Assembly (NCBI RefSeq): GCF_002934685.1
Contig: NZ_NKHL01000098.1
Span: forward strand, 1-64,000
Reading direction: 5' to 3'
DNA: 64,000 nucleotides
From: Pseudomonas bohemica
GTDB lineage: Bacteria > Pseudomonadota > Gammaproteobacteria > Pseudomonadales > Pseudomonadaceae
Shown here: positions 9,991 through 19,100 of the stretch, piece after piece
Numbering within the stretch: position 1 is the first letter of the stretch
How the letters are laid out: each line of letters begins with the position of its first letter
Notes under the pieces: model-generated
Seen by the model: the letters and a program-made list of their open reading frames with translations, nothing else
Told to the model about the DNA's origin: nothing
Databases searched by the model: none
Program-made: the position numbers and the translations under genes

Positions 9991-10083
9991 CTGTGGGAGT
10001 GAGCTTGCTTACGAAGGCTGACTTTTCAGATGCTGAAGATGTATTACTCCCGCCGCCGCGTCGTGAGCAAGCCCACTCCACAG
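9991..10083. repeat. REP inverted pair
   Basis: CTGTGGGAGTGAGCTTGCTT and its inverted partner GAGCAAGCCCACTCCACAG enclose about 50 bases. A single REP-like unit (GAGCCGGCTTACTGGCGAATG) lies just left at about 9922-9945. The remainder of the gap from 9905 to 10323 contains no gene and presumably the promoter of the next gene. Confidence 0.8.
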
Positions 10084-10323
10084 GGGGTTGTGTGCTCGGC
10101 GAGAGCGAAGTACGGCCACTCAGTCCATTGATAGCGCCAAATTCCGGCCGTTATGGCAAACTTCGCGGCTAAAACGCTCGAAGCGTCACAAATACCCTCT
10201 CCCGAATATGGGGGACTTTATCGTTGCATTGGTACTGTCGTTCCAGAAACAGCCAGCACCATGCTTGAGCAGGCGTTTTGTCTGCCGCCATCAACAAGCT
10301 GCCTTTAGAAGAGAGGAACGACC

Positions 10324-11445
10324 GTGTACGACGTCGTCATCAGTGGCACAGGGCTCTACACCCCGCCCAACAGCATTTCAAACGATGAACTGGTGCATTC
10401 TTTCAACACCTACGTCGCGCAATTCAACGCTGAAAATGCTGCTGCCATCGAGGCTGGCCAGATTCAGGCGTTGACCGAGTCCAATGCAGCCTTCATCGAG
10501 AAAGCGAGCGGCATCAAAAGTCGCTTCGTCATGGACAAGGACGGCATTCTCGATCCCCGGCGCATGAAGCCTCGCCTGCCTGAGCGCTCCAACGACGAAT
10601 GGTCGATCCTCTGCCAAATGGGCGTCGCCGCAGCTGAACAAGCCCTGCAGCGCGCGGGCAAGAGCGCTGCCGACATCGATGGCGTCATCGTCGCATGCTC
10701 CAACCTGCAACGTGCGTATCCTGCAATTTCCATCGAAATCCAGTCGGCGCTAGGAGTACAGGGTTTCGGTTTCGACATGAACGTCGCCTGCTCGTCGGCC
10801 ACCTTCGGCATCCAGACCGCTTGCAACAGCGTCAAGCTCGGCCAGGCCCGCGCGCTTCTGGTGATCAGCCCGGAAATCTGCACCGCGCACCTCAACTTCC
10901 GTGACCGCGACAGCCACTTCATCTTCGGCGATGCGGCGACCGCGGTGGTGGTTGAGCGTGCCGATCTGGCGACGTCCGAACATCAATTCGAGATCGTCAG
11001 CACCAAGTTGCTGACCACTTTCTCCAACAACATCCGCAACAACTTCGGCTTCCTCAATCGCACCGCCGACGAAGGCGAGGGCAAGGCGGACAAGCTGTTC
11101 GTTCAGGAAGGCCGCAAGGTATTCCGCGATGTCTGCCCCATGGTCGCCGAGTTGGTCGCGGCGCATCTGGACGAGAGCAGCCTGAACGTCAGGGATGTGC
11201 GACGTTTCTGGCTGCATCAGGCCAACCTGAGCATGAACCACTTGATCGTGAAGAAACTCCTGGGCCGAGACGCCTCCGTCGAGGAAGCCCCTGTGATTCT
11301 CGACAGCTATGCCAACACAAGCTCCGCAGGCTCGGTGATCGCTTTGCACAAGTATCAGGATGACCTGCCAAAAGGCGCACTGGGGGTACTCAGCTCGTTC
11401 GGGGCGGGGTATTCGATCGGTAGCGTAATTTTGCGCAAGAAGTGA
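10324..11445 (+). CDS. 3-oxoacyl-ACP synthase III family (PA3286-like)
   Basis: 373-residue KAS III (FabH) family thiolase-fold enzyme. The catalytic triad is intact: C156 in N-V-A-C-S-S, H298 in W-L-H-Q-A-N and N331 in Y-A-N-T-S-S-A-G. It starts at GTG with AGAGGAAC upstream. The length exceeds typical FabH (about 320) because of an insertion near residues 28-95, as in the PA3286 group, which is reported to condense medium-chain acyl-CoA with malonyl-ACP, shunting beta-oxidation products into fatty-acid synthesis. The nearby fadD/maoC genes fit that role. It converges on the SDR gene across a shared hairpin. Confidence 0.85.
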   Translation: MYDVVISGTGLYTPPNSISNDELVHSFNTYVAQFNAENAAAIEAGQIQALTESNAAFIEKASGIKSRFVMDKDGILDPRRMKPRLPERSNDEWSILCQMGVAAAEQALQRAGKSAADIDGVIVACSNLQRAYPAISIEIQSALGVQGFGFDMNVACSSATFGIQTACNSVKLGQARALLVISPEICTAHLNFRDRDSHFIFGDAATAVVVERADLATSEHQFEIVSTKLLTTFSNNIRNNFGFLNRTADEGEGKADKLFVQEGRKVFRDVCPMVAELVAAHLDESSLNVRDVRRFWLHQANLSMNHLIVKKLLGRDASVEEAPVILDSYANTSSAGSVIALHKYQDDLPKGALGVLSSFGAGYSIGSVILRKK

Positions 11446-11494
11446 TCTGACGCCAGCGCCAGCGCCAGCGGTGCTTGGCGCACAACGCAAACCA

Positions 11495-11526
11495 AATGGC
11501 CAGCCTCACAAAGGAGGCCGGCCATT
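11495..11526. terminator. hairpin between convergent genes
   Basis: AATGGCCAGCCTC pairs with GAGGCCGGCCATT (one mismatch) around a six-base loop, in the gap between the convergent KAS III-like and SDR genes. The T-run is poor on both strands (TATATAAAT), so it is at best a weak bidirectional terminator. Confidence 0.5.
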
Positions 11527-11621
11527 ATATAAATCCGTCGGGCGTATCTCCGTCCGGGCGGGTCGATCGCTACGTCAGCTTCGTTCATCCCAGTGTCGCA
11601 GCGACGGGCCTGAGCTGTAGA

Positions 11622-12461
11622 TCAGACAGGCGTGCCCGGCTCGATATCGTACGCCTTCTGCACCAGCTCCGTACGTTTTCCAAGACCCTCATTGCTTTTA
11701 CGCGTCCAGGCAGAGTCCATCTGCTGACGTTGTTGGGCAATGATTTCCTTGGGTTCGACATTTCGGTAGCTGTCAATTTCGCCGGTGATCACACCGATGG
11801 TGGTTTCGAAAACCGGCTCCGGATCGTATTGCTCATGGGGAAAAGCGAGTTTGCTGTAATCGAACAGACGCCGGGAAGGATCGTCCTGCCAGGTTTTCCA
11901 TGTCTCGAACATTCGATCATTGAAGCCTGTGAGGAAAGGACCCGGGTTGACCGTGGCGACGTCAACACCGAACTCTTTGAGTTCCTGATTCATCGCTTCG
12001 GCGATGGCTTCAATTGCATGCTTGGATGAAGCATAGGCGCCAGCGAACGGGTCTGTCGTCAGACCTGCCACCGAAGACATGAAAACAATCTTGCCTTTTT
12101 TCTTCAGCACCATCTTCTTGGCGATCAACTGAGTCAGCATCAAGGGGCCGACAACATTGACTTCATACTGGCGGCGAAGGTTTTCCGCAGGAATATCAAC
12201 CGTCGCACCGCCTTCTGAGATGCCGGCGTTGTTCAGCAGCACATCCACATCCCACTCGGCAGCCTTGCGACGGTCGCCCTCATGGGTAACGTCCAGCTTT
12301 TCGATGCGAAGCTGGACACCACGACGCTTGGCTTCCTGTTCCAGTGAATGCACCTGTGCCACGATTTCCACGCCGGCGATGACATCCAGTCCTTTCGCCG
12401 CCAGCCTGAGGGCTACTTCGTAGCCGAATCCTGTGCCTGCGCCTGTTACGAGAATAGTCAT
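11622..12461 (-). CDS. SDR-family oxidoreductase
   Basis: 279-residue classical short-chain dehydrogenase/reductase. The Rossmann glycine motif T-G-A-G-T-G-F-G is at 6-13, N-N-A-G follows near 77, and the catalytic set is S-S-V then Y143-A-S-S-K147. It should oxidise or reduce a hydroxyl or keto group with NAD(P)(H); the substrate is unknown. The ATG at 12461 was chosen because AGGA is seven bases upstream, whereas the ATG two codons earlier is too close. It lies 30 bases downstream of the HbpS-like gene in the same direction, and both are probably controlled from the palindromic site at 12929. Confidence 0.85.
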   Translation of the reverse strand: MTILVTGAGTGFGYEVALRLAAKGLDVIAGVEIVAQVHSLEQEAKRRGVQLRIEKLDVTHEGDRRKAAEWDVDVLLNNAGISEGGATVDIPAENLRRQYEVNVVGPLMLTQLIAKKMVLKKKGKIVFMSSVAGLTTDPFAGAYASSKHAIEAIAEAMNQELKEFGVDVATVNPGPFLTGFNDRMFETWKTWQDDPSRRLFDYSKLAFPHEQYDPEPVFETTIGVITGEIDSYRNVEPKEIIAQQRQQMDSAWTRKSNEGLGKRTELVQKAYDIEPGTPV

Positions 12462-12491
12462 GATCATTTCCTGTATAGGTAGTGAGAGGGG

Positions 12492-12902
12492 TTAAAGCGC
12501 TGCGACCGCTGCTTCGGCCACCGCTTGATCCTGGTCCGCCGTCCCGCCGCTGACGCCCACGGCGCCGACGAACGATTCGCCGCTTTTGAGGGGAATGCCG
12601 CCGGCGAAAGTGATGATCCGGCCGTCCACCGAGTTGGCTATGCCATAAAGCGGCGCGCCTGGTTGCGCATCTGCGGCCAGGTCCTTGGTCGCTGTCTTGC
12701 AGGCAAGGCTGGTGAACGCCTTATTGATCGAATGGGAAATACTTGCCAGTTGGGCGCCGTCCATGCGCACATGGGCCACCAGGTTGCCGCCAGCGTCGAC
12801 GACTGCCACGTTGCTGGGCGAGCCTATCTGCGTTGCTTTGGCCTCGGCTGCATTGATGATGCGCTTGGCATCGGAAAGTGAGATTGAGGCGATAGTCAGC
12901 AT
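12492..12902 (-). CDS. GlcG/HbpS-like heme-degrading-domain protein
   Basis: 136-residue protein of the GlcG/HbpS (DUF336, haem-degrading) family, recognisable by V-V-D-A-G-G-N-L-V-A-H near residue 36, the conserved S-x-x-K-A-F-T-S segment, and the final F-V-G-A-V-G-V-S-G-G. Members are small cytoplasmic or exported octameric proteins; some bind haem, others accompany oxidoreductases with unproven roles. Here it precedes an SDR gene with a short spacer, forming a two-gene unit. No signal peptide is visible. Confidence 0.85.
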   Translation of the reverse strand: MLTIASISLSDAKRIINAAEAKATQIGSPSNVAVVDAGGNLVAHVRMDGAQLASISHSINKAFTSLACKTATKDLAADAQPGAPLYGIANSVDGRIITFAGGIPLKSGESFVGAVGVSGGTADQDQAVAEAAVAAL

Positions 12903-12928
12903 TCAGGTTCTCCTCTGTAGCGCGGTTC

Positions 12929-12944
12929 TGATTCAGCTGAATCA
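12929..12944. promoter_or_regulatory. perfect 16-bp palindrome, likely operator
   Basis: TGATTCAGCTGAATCA is a perfect 16-base palindrome 27 bases upstream of the start of the HbpS-like gene, where the promoter should be. A dyad of this size fits a dimeric repressor such as TetR or MarR type; no such gene is adjacent. The rest of the gap 12945-13338 shows only a solitary TGTAGGAGTGGATGAG fragment and an imperfect hairpin (13291-13308) after the porin gene. Confidence 0.5.
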
Positions 12945-13338
12945 ATGTCTGCCTATTAGGTGACCCTGGAAAAGCGCACGTGTTCTGTTTTTTCTTACCG
13001 CGCGACCTTTTACCGCAGCCCGGCTGCCGAGCCCTGGCGCTACATCTTTCGGTGAGGCTGCGCGTGAATCCGCTCGGTGAACCCTGGTATGGAGCGCTCA
13101 TGGCGGCTCAAGTGAGCAGTTCGATCAGACCGCCATGCGTGAGGTAGTGCGATGGCGACAGTGACGCGCAAGGACCCAAGCCGAGAGACCAGCCTGCTGG
13201 AGACCTGTAGGAGTGGATGAGGGGGTAAGACAGGGCGTCGCTGGGGTGGGGGAAGTCACTTCAAATCCCGAGGGAGGACTCAGGATTCGAAGCTTTCAAC
13301 TTGAAGCTCGCTGCATCACACTCGCAGCTTCGCCTCCC

Positions 13339-14619
13339 TTAGAACTTGGCCAGCACGTCCAGCTGCAGCGTGTTGGCATCCGCATCACGCTGAGAGGCCA
13401 CGGCAAAGTCGGCCTTGGTCCGGAAGTAGGTGGCGCCGATCGAGAAGTTCTTGTCGATGTCGTAAGAAACGCCCAGCTTGTGGCCACGCGAACCGGTGGT
13501 GCCGTTGGCGAAGTCGGAGTCGGTGAACGCCCCAACCACTGCATTACGTCGCACGTCGCGGTAGTTGTAGTCCAGACCGAAGCCGAACACCTTGGTTTTC
13601 ACACCGGCCAGCCAGCCTGTGTCTTCGTCGCTGTCAGTGGCGTTGTTGGTTACGTACTGACCGTACACGGCCAGCGGCAAGGCCAGGCCGTTGAAGTCCA
13701 CCTGGCCGAAGCCTTCGAGCAGGCGGAAGCGGTTGGTGTCGTTGCCGTTGACCGCCAGCGCTGCCGAATCCTTGTCGTTCTGGTACTGGTAGATGCTGCC
13801 GCCAGCGGTGATCTTGAGCGCGTCGATCGGCGTGAACCTGGCGCCCAACTGAGCCGCGTTCAGACGCAGGTCGTTCTTGAACTGCGTACCGTCGCCGTCG
13901 ATGTTGTCCTTGAGGGTGTAGTTACCCGCGCTACCAAACAGCTCGAAACCTTTGCTGATCGGCAGGCTGTAGGTGGCTGCCAGACCTTCCGGGTTGATGT
14001 CGCTGTCCCAGATGATGTCACCCATGCTCACCCAGGGCTGAGCCATCTTGCCACCGATGATGTGCAGGTTAGGCAGGGCAGTGGGGTGGTAATCGATATA
14101 ACCCATGTCCAGCCACAGGTCTTTCTTGACGAAATAGCCGTCCAGGTCCTGGTTGGTCGAGCGGGCATCGTTGCTGCCACCGGTGGCGATACGGATACCG
14201 GTGCTGACTTGCGGGTTGATCTCGGTGTAGGCGCCCAGGCGCGCACGAATGCGTTGACGGTCCTTGTCCTGGCTGTTGTTCTGACCATCGATCTTGATGG
14301 TTTCCTGACGAACGCGAACGTCGCCCTTGAATTGGGTCTTGGCGGCCCATGCCACTTTTTGTTCGAATGCCGACAGGTCCGCCGACTTGGTTTGAGCAGC
14401 CGCGATCTGATCGGCTGTCGCTTTTTGGGCCTGTTGCTGAACCTGCTGATCTTTGGCCAGCTCGGTTTGCAGTTCGGCGTACTGGGCGGGCGAAATCGAG
14501 CCGTTGGCCTTGAGCATGTCGAGCAGTTTCGCGTCGACTGCGGCGCTGGCCGGAACGCTCATGGCCAGCAACAGACCGCCACACAGGGCTGCCGCAGTTT
14601 TGGTGGAAGCAAGACGCAT
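13339..14619 (-). CDS. putative outer-membrane porin with coiled-coil N-terminus
   Basis: 426-residue secreted protein. A signal peptide (MRLASTKTAAALCGGLLLAM then A-S-A-A) is followed by a Gln/Ala-rich helical region at roughly 40-85 (repeated Q and A, likely coiled coil) and then a beta-rich stretch with regularly alternating aromatic residues ending in Phe, as in outer-membrane barrels. This matches the Pseudomonas putative-porin family, whose substrate is unknown. The ATG at 14619 has GGAG upstream. It appears monocistronic with a 274-base upstream region shared with the divergent gene. Confidence 0.8.
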   Translation of the reverse strand: MRLASTKTAAALCGGLLLAMSVPASAAVDAKLLDMLKANGSISPAQYAELQTELAKDQQVQQQAQKATADQIAAAQTKSADLSAFEQKVAWAAKTQFKGDVRVRQETIKIDGQNNSQDKDRQRIRARLGAYTEINPQVSTGIRIATGGSNDARSTNQDLDGYFVKKDLWLDMGYIDYHPTALPNLHIIGGKMAQPWVSMGDIIWDSDINPEGLAATYSLPISKGFELFGSAGNYTLKDNIDGDGTQFKNDLRLNAAQLGARFTPIDALKITAGGSIYQYQNDKDSAALAVNGNDTNRFRLLEGFGQVDFNGLALPLAVYGQYVTNNATDSDEDTGWLAGVKTKVFGFGLDYNYRDVRRNAVVGAFTDSDFANGTTGSRGHKLGVSYDIDKNFSIGATYFRTKADFAVASQRDADANTLQLDVLAKF

Positions 14620-14893
14620 ATCAATCTCCATAGATGAGAAGGGATGACGAAGCCATCCAGGGACGACGGTGAGTGGACGGAAAAGAAATCGGCGTTTTGA
14701 GAACCGAGGGCTCCAAAACAGGCGCAAGTATTACGGCCGTTTATGACGAAATGGTGGCTAAGTGATGGCATCTGCATGACGGTTTGTGTCAGTGAAAGTC
14801 GCGAGCTAGAGCGTTTGCTGCACACAGGCCATGTGAAGTTGCTGTGAATGGGCGATACTCGCCACGCTTGCGAGCCTGGAAGTGGGGGTAGTG

Positions 14894-16021
14894 ATGTCGT
14901 TACATCGTTTGGATAACCTGTCGGAGCTGGCACCCGCAGAGTGGGACGCGCTGATACCCGGCGACTCGCCTTTTCTGCGCCATGCCTTTCTCAGTTCGCT
15001 GGAAGACAGTGGCAGTCTGGGGCCGCGCTCCGGCTGGCGTGCCGAGCATCTGTTGCACTATGGGAACGACAAACTCATCGCCGCGCTGCCGAGCTATCGC
15101 AAATGGCATTCCTACGGCGAGTACGTGTTCGACCACGGCTGGGCCGATGCCTGTCGACGTGCCGGTATTGCCTACTACCCCAAGCTGCTGGTGGCAGTGC
15201 CCTTCAGTCCGGTGAGCGGGCCGCGATTGCTGGCGAAAACGCCTGAAGATGGCCGAGCGCTGATTGCCTGCCTGCCGGGTTATGCCGAAGCCGAGGAGCT
15301 GTCCAGCGTTCACGTTAACTTCACCGATGCTGCCACTGACGCGTTGCTCGCCGAGCAGGCGGGCTGGCTACAGCGCATTGGCTGTCAGTACCACTGGCAG
15401 AATCGCGGTTATCGCGACTTTCAGGATTTCCTCGACGCCCTGAGTTCACGCAAGCGCAAGCAGATGCGCAAGGAGCGCGAGCAGGTCGCGGCGCAGGGGT
15501 TCGAATTCGAGTGGCTGGAAGGTCATGAGTTAAGTCAGGCGCACTGGGATTTTGTCTACGCCTGTTATTCCAATACCTATGAAATACGTGGTCAGGCGCC
15601 GTACCTGACACGGGAATTTTTCAGCCTGTTGGCCGAGCGCATGCCCGAGGCGATTCGCGTGGTGTTGGCCAGGCAGGGGGCCCGGCCTGTGGCGATGGCG
15701 TTCAGTCTGATCGGTGGCGACAGTTTTTATGGTCGGTACTGGGGATGCCTGGCCGAGTTCGACCGACTGCATTTTGAGACGTGTTTCTATCAGGGCATGG
15801 ACTACGCGATTGCGCGGGGCTTCAAGCGATTCGATGCCGGCGCCCAGGGTGAGCACAAGCTGATTCGGGGCTTCGAACCGGTGATCACCCATTCCTGGCA
15901 TTACCTGACCCACCCCGGATTACGTGAGGCCGTGGCGGGGTTTCTGGAGCAGGAGAGGGTAGGGATTCTGGCCTACGCCGAGGAAGCGCGGGGGGCGTTA
16001 CCGTACCGGCAGGTCGGATAA
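14894..16021 (+). CDS. DUF482/GNAT-like acyltransferase
   Basis: 375-residue protein of the DUF482 (COG3146) family, GNAT-fold proteins often mislabelled peptidoglycan biosynthesis. Typical blocks are S-P-F-L-R-H-A-F-L near residue 25, the S-S-R-K-R-K-Q-M-R-K-E-R basic stretch near 192, and D-A-G-A-Q-G-E-H-K near 320. The biochemical role is not established. The ATG at 14894 is preceded by GGGGGT; a GTG four codons earlier is the alternative. It is divergent from the porin and convergent with the ABC exporter. Confidence 0.75.
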   Translation: MSLHRLDNLSELAPAEWDALIPGDSPFLRHAFLSSLEDSGSLGPRSGWRAEHLLHYGNDKLIAALPSYRKWHSYGEYVFDHGWADACRRAGIAYYPKLLVAVPFSPVSGPRLLAKTPEDGRALIACLPGYAEAEELSSVHVNFTDAATDALLAEQAGWLQRIGCQYHWQNRGYRDFQDFLDALSSRKRKQMRKEREQVAAQGFEFEWLEGHELSQAHWDFVYACYSNTYEIRGQAPYLTREFFSLLAERMPEAIRVVLARQGARPVAMAFSLIGGDSFYGRYWGCLAEFDRLHFETCFYQGMDYAIARGFKRFDAGAQGEHKLIRGFEPVITHSWHYLTHPGLREAVAGFLEQERVGILAYAEEARGALPYRQVG

Positions 16022-16031
16022 CGCCCATCCA

Positions 16032-16116
16032 GTGTAGGAGCTAGCTTGCTGGCGAATGCGGTGGGTCAGGCGATATTGACGTCTCTGACCTGACGCTTTT
16101 GCCAGCAAGCAGGGGC
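16032..16116. repeat. REP inverted pair
   Basis: GTAGGAGCTAGCTTGCTGGC at the left and GCCAGCAAGCAGGGGCCTA at the right are inverted, with an inner GGTCAG/CTGACC pair. The element fills the gap between two convergent genes and abuts the stop codon of the ABC exporter. Confidence 0.75.
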
Positions 16117-17976
16117 CTATAGCGACTGTGGTGCCAGGGGGAATTCATCGACTCCCACAAACCCACCCGTCTGATGAGCCCACAGCCTTGCATACAGCCC
16201 TTTATGGGCCAGCAGCTCGGCATGGGTACCGCTCTCGGCAATGTAGCCGTTTTCCAGCACGACCAGTCGATCCATCCGCGCGATGGTCGAAAGGCGGTGG
16301 GCGATGGCGATGACCGTCTTGTCTTGCATCAGCGTTTCCAGACTTTCCTGAATCGCTGCCTCGACTTCAGAGTCCAGCGCTGAGGTCGCCTCGTCCATGA
16401 TCAGGATCGGGGCGTCCTTGAGCAGCACGCGGGTGATCGCGATCCGCTGGCGTTGACCGCCGGACAGTTTCACGCCGCGCTCACCGACATGCGCATCCAG
16501 CCCGGTGCGGCCCTCGGAGTCCGACAGCAGCGGGATGAACTCGTCGGCGCGGGCCTTGCGCATGGCTTCCCACAGCTCGGCATCGGTGGCGTTGGGCTTG
16601 CCATAGAGCAGGTTGTCCCGAATGGAGCGGTGCAGCAGCGACGTGTCCTGAGTGATCATGCCGATGTGCGAACGCAGGCTTTCCTGAGCGACGTGAGCGA
16701 TGTCCTGATCGTCGATGGTGATGCGCCCGCCTTGCACGTCGTACAGACGCAGCAGCAGGTTCACCAACGTCGATTTACCCGCACCCGACGGCCCGATCAG
16801 ACCAATCTTCTCGCCCGGCTTGATGTCCAGGGTCAGGCCATGAATCACGCCCTTGCCCTTGCCGTACTGGAACTGCAGGTTCTCGAATTTCACCTCGCCT
16901 TTGCTTACGGCAAGCTTCGGCGCGGCCTCGCGGTCGGTGACGCCCACCGGCTGGGAAATGCTCTGCAGGCCGTCCTGCACCATGCCGATGTTTTCGAAGA
17001 TGCCGTTGACCACCCACATGATCCAGCCGGACATGTTGACGATACGAATAGCCAGACCGGTGGCCAGGGCAATCGCTCCCACCGAGATCAACGACTGCGT
17101 CCACAGCCAGAGCGCAAGGCCGGTGGTGCAGACGATCAGAAGGCCGTTGAGGGTAGTGATCACCGTGTCCATTTCGGTGATCACGCGACCAGCGAGTTGA
17201 GTCTTCTCGGTCTGTTCGCTGATCGCCTCGCGAGCGTATTGCTGCTCGGAATTGGTGTGGGCGAACAGCTTGAGGGTAGTGATGTTGGTGTAGCCGTCGA
17301 CGATGCGCCCCATCAGCTTCGAGCGCGCATCGGAAGACACCACCGAACGCGCCTTGACCCGTGGCACGAACCAGAAGAGCGCGATGGTGAACACGATGAT
17401 CCAGCTGATCAGCGGAATCATCAGCCGCCAGTCGGCCTCGGCGAACAGCACCAGGGCGCTGATCGAGTAGATCAACACATGCCACAAGGCATCCACCGAC
17501 TGCACGGCCGAATCGCGCAGCGCGTTGCCGGTCTGCACGATGCGCTGGGCGATGCGCCCGGCGAAATCGTTCTGGAAGAAGTTCACGCTCTGCTTGAGCA
17601 CGTAACTGTGGTTCTGCCAGTTGATCATGCTGGTCATGCCGGGACTGATGGTCTGGTGCACCAGCAGATCATGCAGGAGGACGAAAATCGGTCGCAGGAC
17701 CAGAGCCACGATGATCATCCAGACCAGCTCGAAGGCATGCTCGCTGAAGAAATTCGGGTTTGGCGTACCCTGTGCCATGTCGATGATGCGGCTCAGGTAG
17801 CTGAACAACGACACCTCGATCAATGCGCCGATCAGGCCGACCACCAACAGGGCCAGGAAGCTCGGCCAGACCTGCCTGAGGTAATACACGTAGAACGACA
17901 TGACCTGGTTCGGCGGGGCGGCGGTGGGAGCGTCACGGAAGATATCAATCAGCTTTTCGAAACGACGATAGAGCAT
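16117..17976 (-). CDS. ABC exporter, fused permease and ATPase
   Basis: 619-residue half-transporter of the MsbA/multidrug type. An N-terminal domain with six predicted membrane segments (about 35-330) is followed by a nucleotide-binding domain with Walker A G395-P-S-G-A-G-K-S402, signature L-S-G-G-Q at 504-508, Walker B I-L-I-M-D-E-A ending at 530 and H-R-L-S near 560. It would work as an inner-membrane homodimer exporting a hydrophobic compound or lipid. The neighbours give no substrate clue. Confidence 0.85.
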   Translation of the reverse strand: MLYRRFEKLIDIFRDAPTAAPPNQVMSFYVYYLRQVWPSFLALLVVGLIGALIEVSLFSYLSRIIDMAQGTPNPNFFSEHAFELVWMIIVALVLRPIFVLLHDLLVHQTISPGMTSMINWQNHSYVLKQSVNFFQNDFAGRIAQRIVQTGNALRDSAVQSVDALWHVLIYSISALVLFAEADWRLMIPLISWIIVFTIALFWFVPRVKARSVVSSDARSKLMGRIVDGYTNITTLKLFAHTNSEQQYAREAISEQTEKTQLAGRVITEMDTVITTLNGLLIVCTTGLALWLWTQSLISVGAIALATGLAIRIVNMSGWIMWVVNGIFENIGMVQDGLQSISQPVGVTDREAAPKLAVSKGEVKFENLQFQYGKGKGVIHGLTLDIKPGEKIGLIGPSGAGKSTLVNLLLRLYDVQGGRITIDDQDIAHVAQESLRSHIGMITQDTSLLHRSIRDNLLYGKPNATDAELWEAMRKARADEFIPLLSDSEGRTGLDAHVGERGVKLSGGQRQRIAITRVLLKDAPILIMDEATSALDSEVEAAIQESLETLMQDKTVIAIAHRLSTIARMDRLVVLENGYIAESGTHAELLAHKGLYARLWAHQTGGFVGVDEFPLAPQSL

Positions 17977-18111
17977 TGGCTATGACGCCCACGCTTGAGC
18001 GGGCTCTCCTTTGTGCAGGACTTTAGGACGGGCTTTTGGATGCGTCCCCGGATCAGACCACAGGAACAGCCGATTGCTCACGCTTTTCGAGCGATCTGGG
18101 TTCCAGAAACG

Positions 18112-18138
18112 CAAAAAGCCGGGCAGAAACCCGGCTTT
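18112..18138 (-). terminator. intrinsic terminator of the cyclophilin gene
   Basis: On the minus strand AAAGCCGGG, a six-base loop and CCCGGCTTT are followed by a T-run, 17 bases after the ppiA stop codon. It is near-symmetric and could act weakly on the other strand too. Confidence 0.85.
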
Positions 18139-18154
18139 GGTGCACCTGTTGAGC

Positions 18155-18712
18155 TCAGTTCACGCGCTTGACCGATTTGATCAGAATCGGGTCAATCGGC
18201 ACGTTTTGCATGCCTTGCTTGGTGGTCGTCTGAGAGTTGACGATGATATCGACCACGTCCATGCCCTTGACCACTTTGCCGAACACGGCGTAACCGAAGT
18301 CACGAACGCCGTGGTCCAGCATTTCGTTGTCCTTGACGTTGATGAAGAACTGGCTGGTGGCCGAGTTGACGTCGGAAGTGCGTGCCATGGCAATGGTCCC
18401 ACGCACGTTATGCAGGCCGTTGTCCGCTTCGTTCTTGATCGGATCGTTGGTGGGCTTCTGCATCATCTGCGTCGTGAAACCGCCGCCCTGAACCATGAAG
18501 CCCGGGATCACGCGATGGAAGATGGTGTTGGTGTAGAAGTTACTGTCCACGTACTTGAGAAAGTTTGCGGTGCTGATTGGCGCCTTGTCCTGGTTCAGCT
18601 CGATTTCGATAGTGCCGTTGGTGGTTTCCAACACAACGTGAGGCGCAGGCGCGGCCATCAGGTTGGAAGCGAACAGCATGGCGGCGGCAGAAAGGGCAAT
18701 TTTTTTCAGCAT
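18155..18712 (-). CDS. ppiA: periplasmic peptidyl-prolyl cis-trans isomerase A
   Basis: 185-residue cyclophilin with a signal peptide ([20 protein letters not shown]). The conserved [13 protein letters not shown] block carries the catalytic Arg, with S-Q-F-F-I-N and a G-Y-A-V-F-G-K-V segment. It catalyses proline isomerisation during folding of exported proteins in the periplasm. The ATG at 18712 begins the signal peptide; an upstream in-frame ATG would put a non-signal extension in front. It is followed by its own terminator. Confidence 0.92.
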   Translation of the reverse strand: MLKKIALSAAAMLFASNLMAAPAPHVVLETTNGTIEIELNQDKAPISTANFLKYVDSNFYTNTIFHRVIPGFMVQGGGFTTQMMQKPTNDPIKNEADNGLHNVRGTIAMARTSDVNSATSQFFINVKDNEMLDHGVRDFGYAVFGKVVKGMDVVDIIVNSQTTTKQGMQNVPIDPILIKSVKRVN

Positions 18713-19100
18713 GAGGTGGAGGTCCTGAAAAGTGATTTCGACTGCAAAAACAGGCGACAAGGGAAGCACGTTTACGCGGATTTTGACAGGGCGTCGTGCT
18801 TGCGGCTGCGGCAGACGATATACATGCGCTCGAGCCGCTGCGGGTCACCGAGCGCCAGCTGCGAGCCCTCATCTTTCGCCGATACCGCGTAATGGGTGCG
18901 CCCAACCTTTATCTGCACCTCGCGGGCTGTTACCAATCTGCTCAATTTGAGCGCGAATCAATCGACTATTTGCACCAAATTGACTCAGTGGCCGGTGGAT
19001 CAAAGATTAAAAACTCAAATTGGCGCCAATATTAGCTGAGATTTCGGCGGTTGGTCCGGTCCTTGCTGTCATCTTCCGAAACAATGGCAAGGGGGGTGGC
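18713..19100. other. intergenic region, no convincing gene
   Basis: 388 bases between ppiA and the C45-type gene. A plus-strand open frame at 18796-19035 (79 codons) shows no ribosome binding site and no recognisable domain. The right part is AT-rich and carries the 12-base palindrome at 19019-19030, suggesting promoter and operator for the following operon. Confidence 0.5.
19019..19030. promoter_or_regulatory. 12-bp palindrome before the C45/ABC operon
   Basis: ATTGGCGCCAAT is a perfect palindrome in AT-rich DNA about 70 bases upstream of the first gene of the acyltransferase-transporter operon. It is a candidate site for the GntR or LysR regulators encoded at the far end of the locus. Confidence 0.35.

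Noticed and set aside
13213..14637. 474-codon plus-strand frame opposite the porin
   Set aside because: Antisense shadow of a gene with signal peptide and proper ribosome site; Val/Gly-rich translation with no family.
16453..17985. 510-codon plus-strand frame opposite the ABC exporter
   Set aside because: Antisense shadow of the exporter; His/Asp/Gln-rich translation without a domain or ribosome site.
18796..19035. 79-codon plus-strand frame between ppiA and the C45-type gene
   Set aside because: No ribosome site or domain, and it runs through the probable promoter and palindrome.
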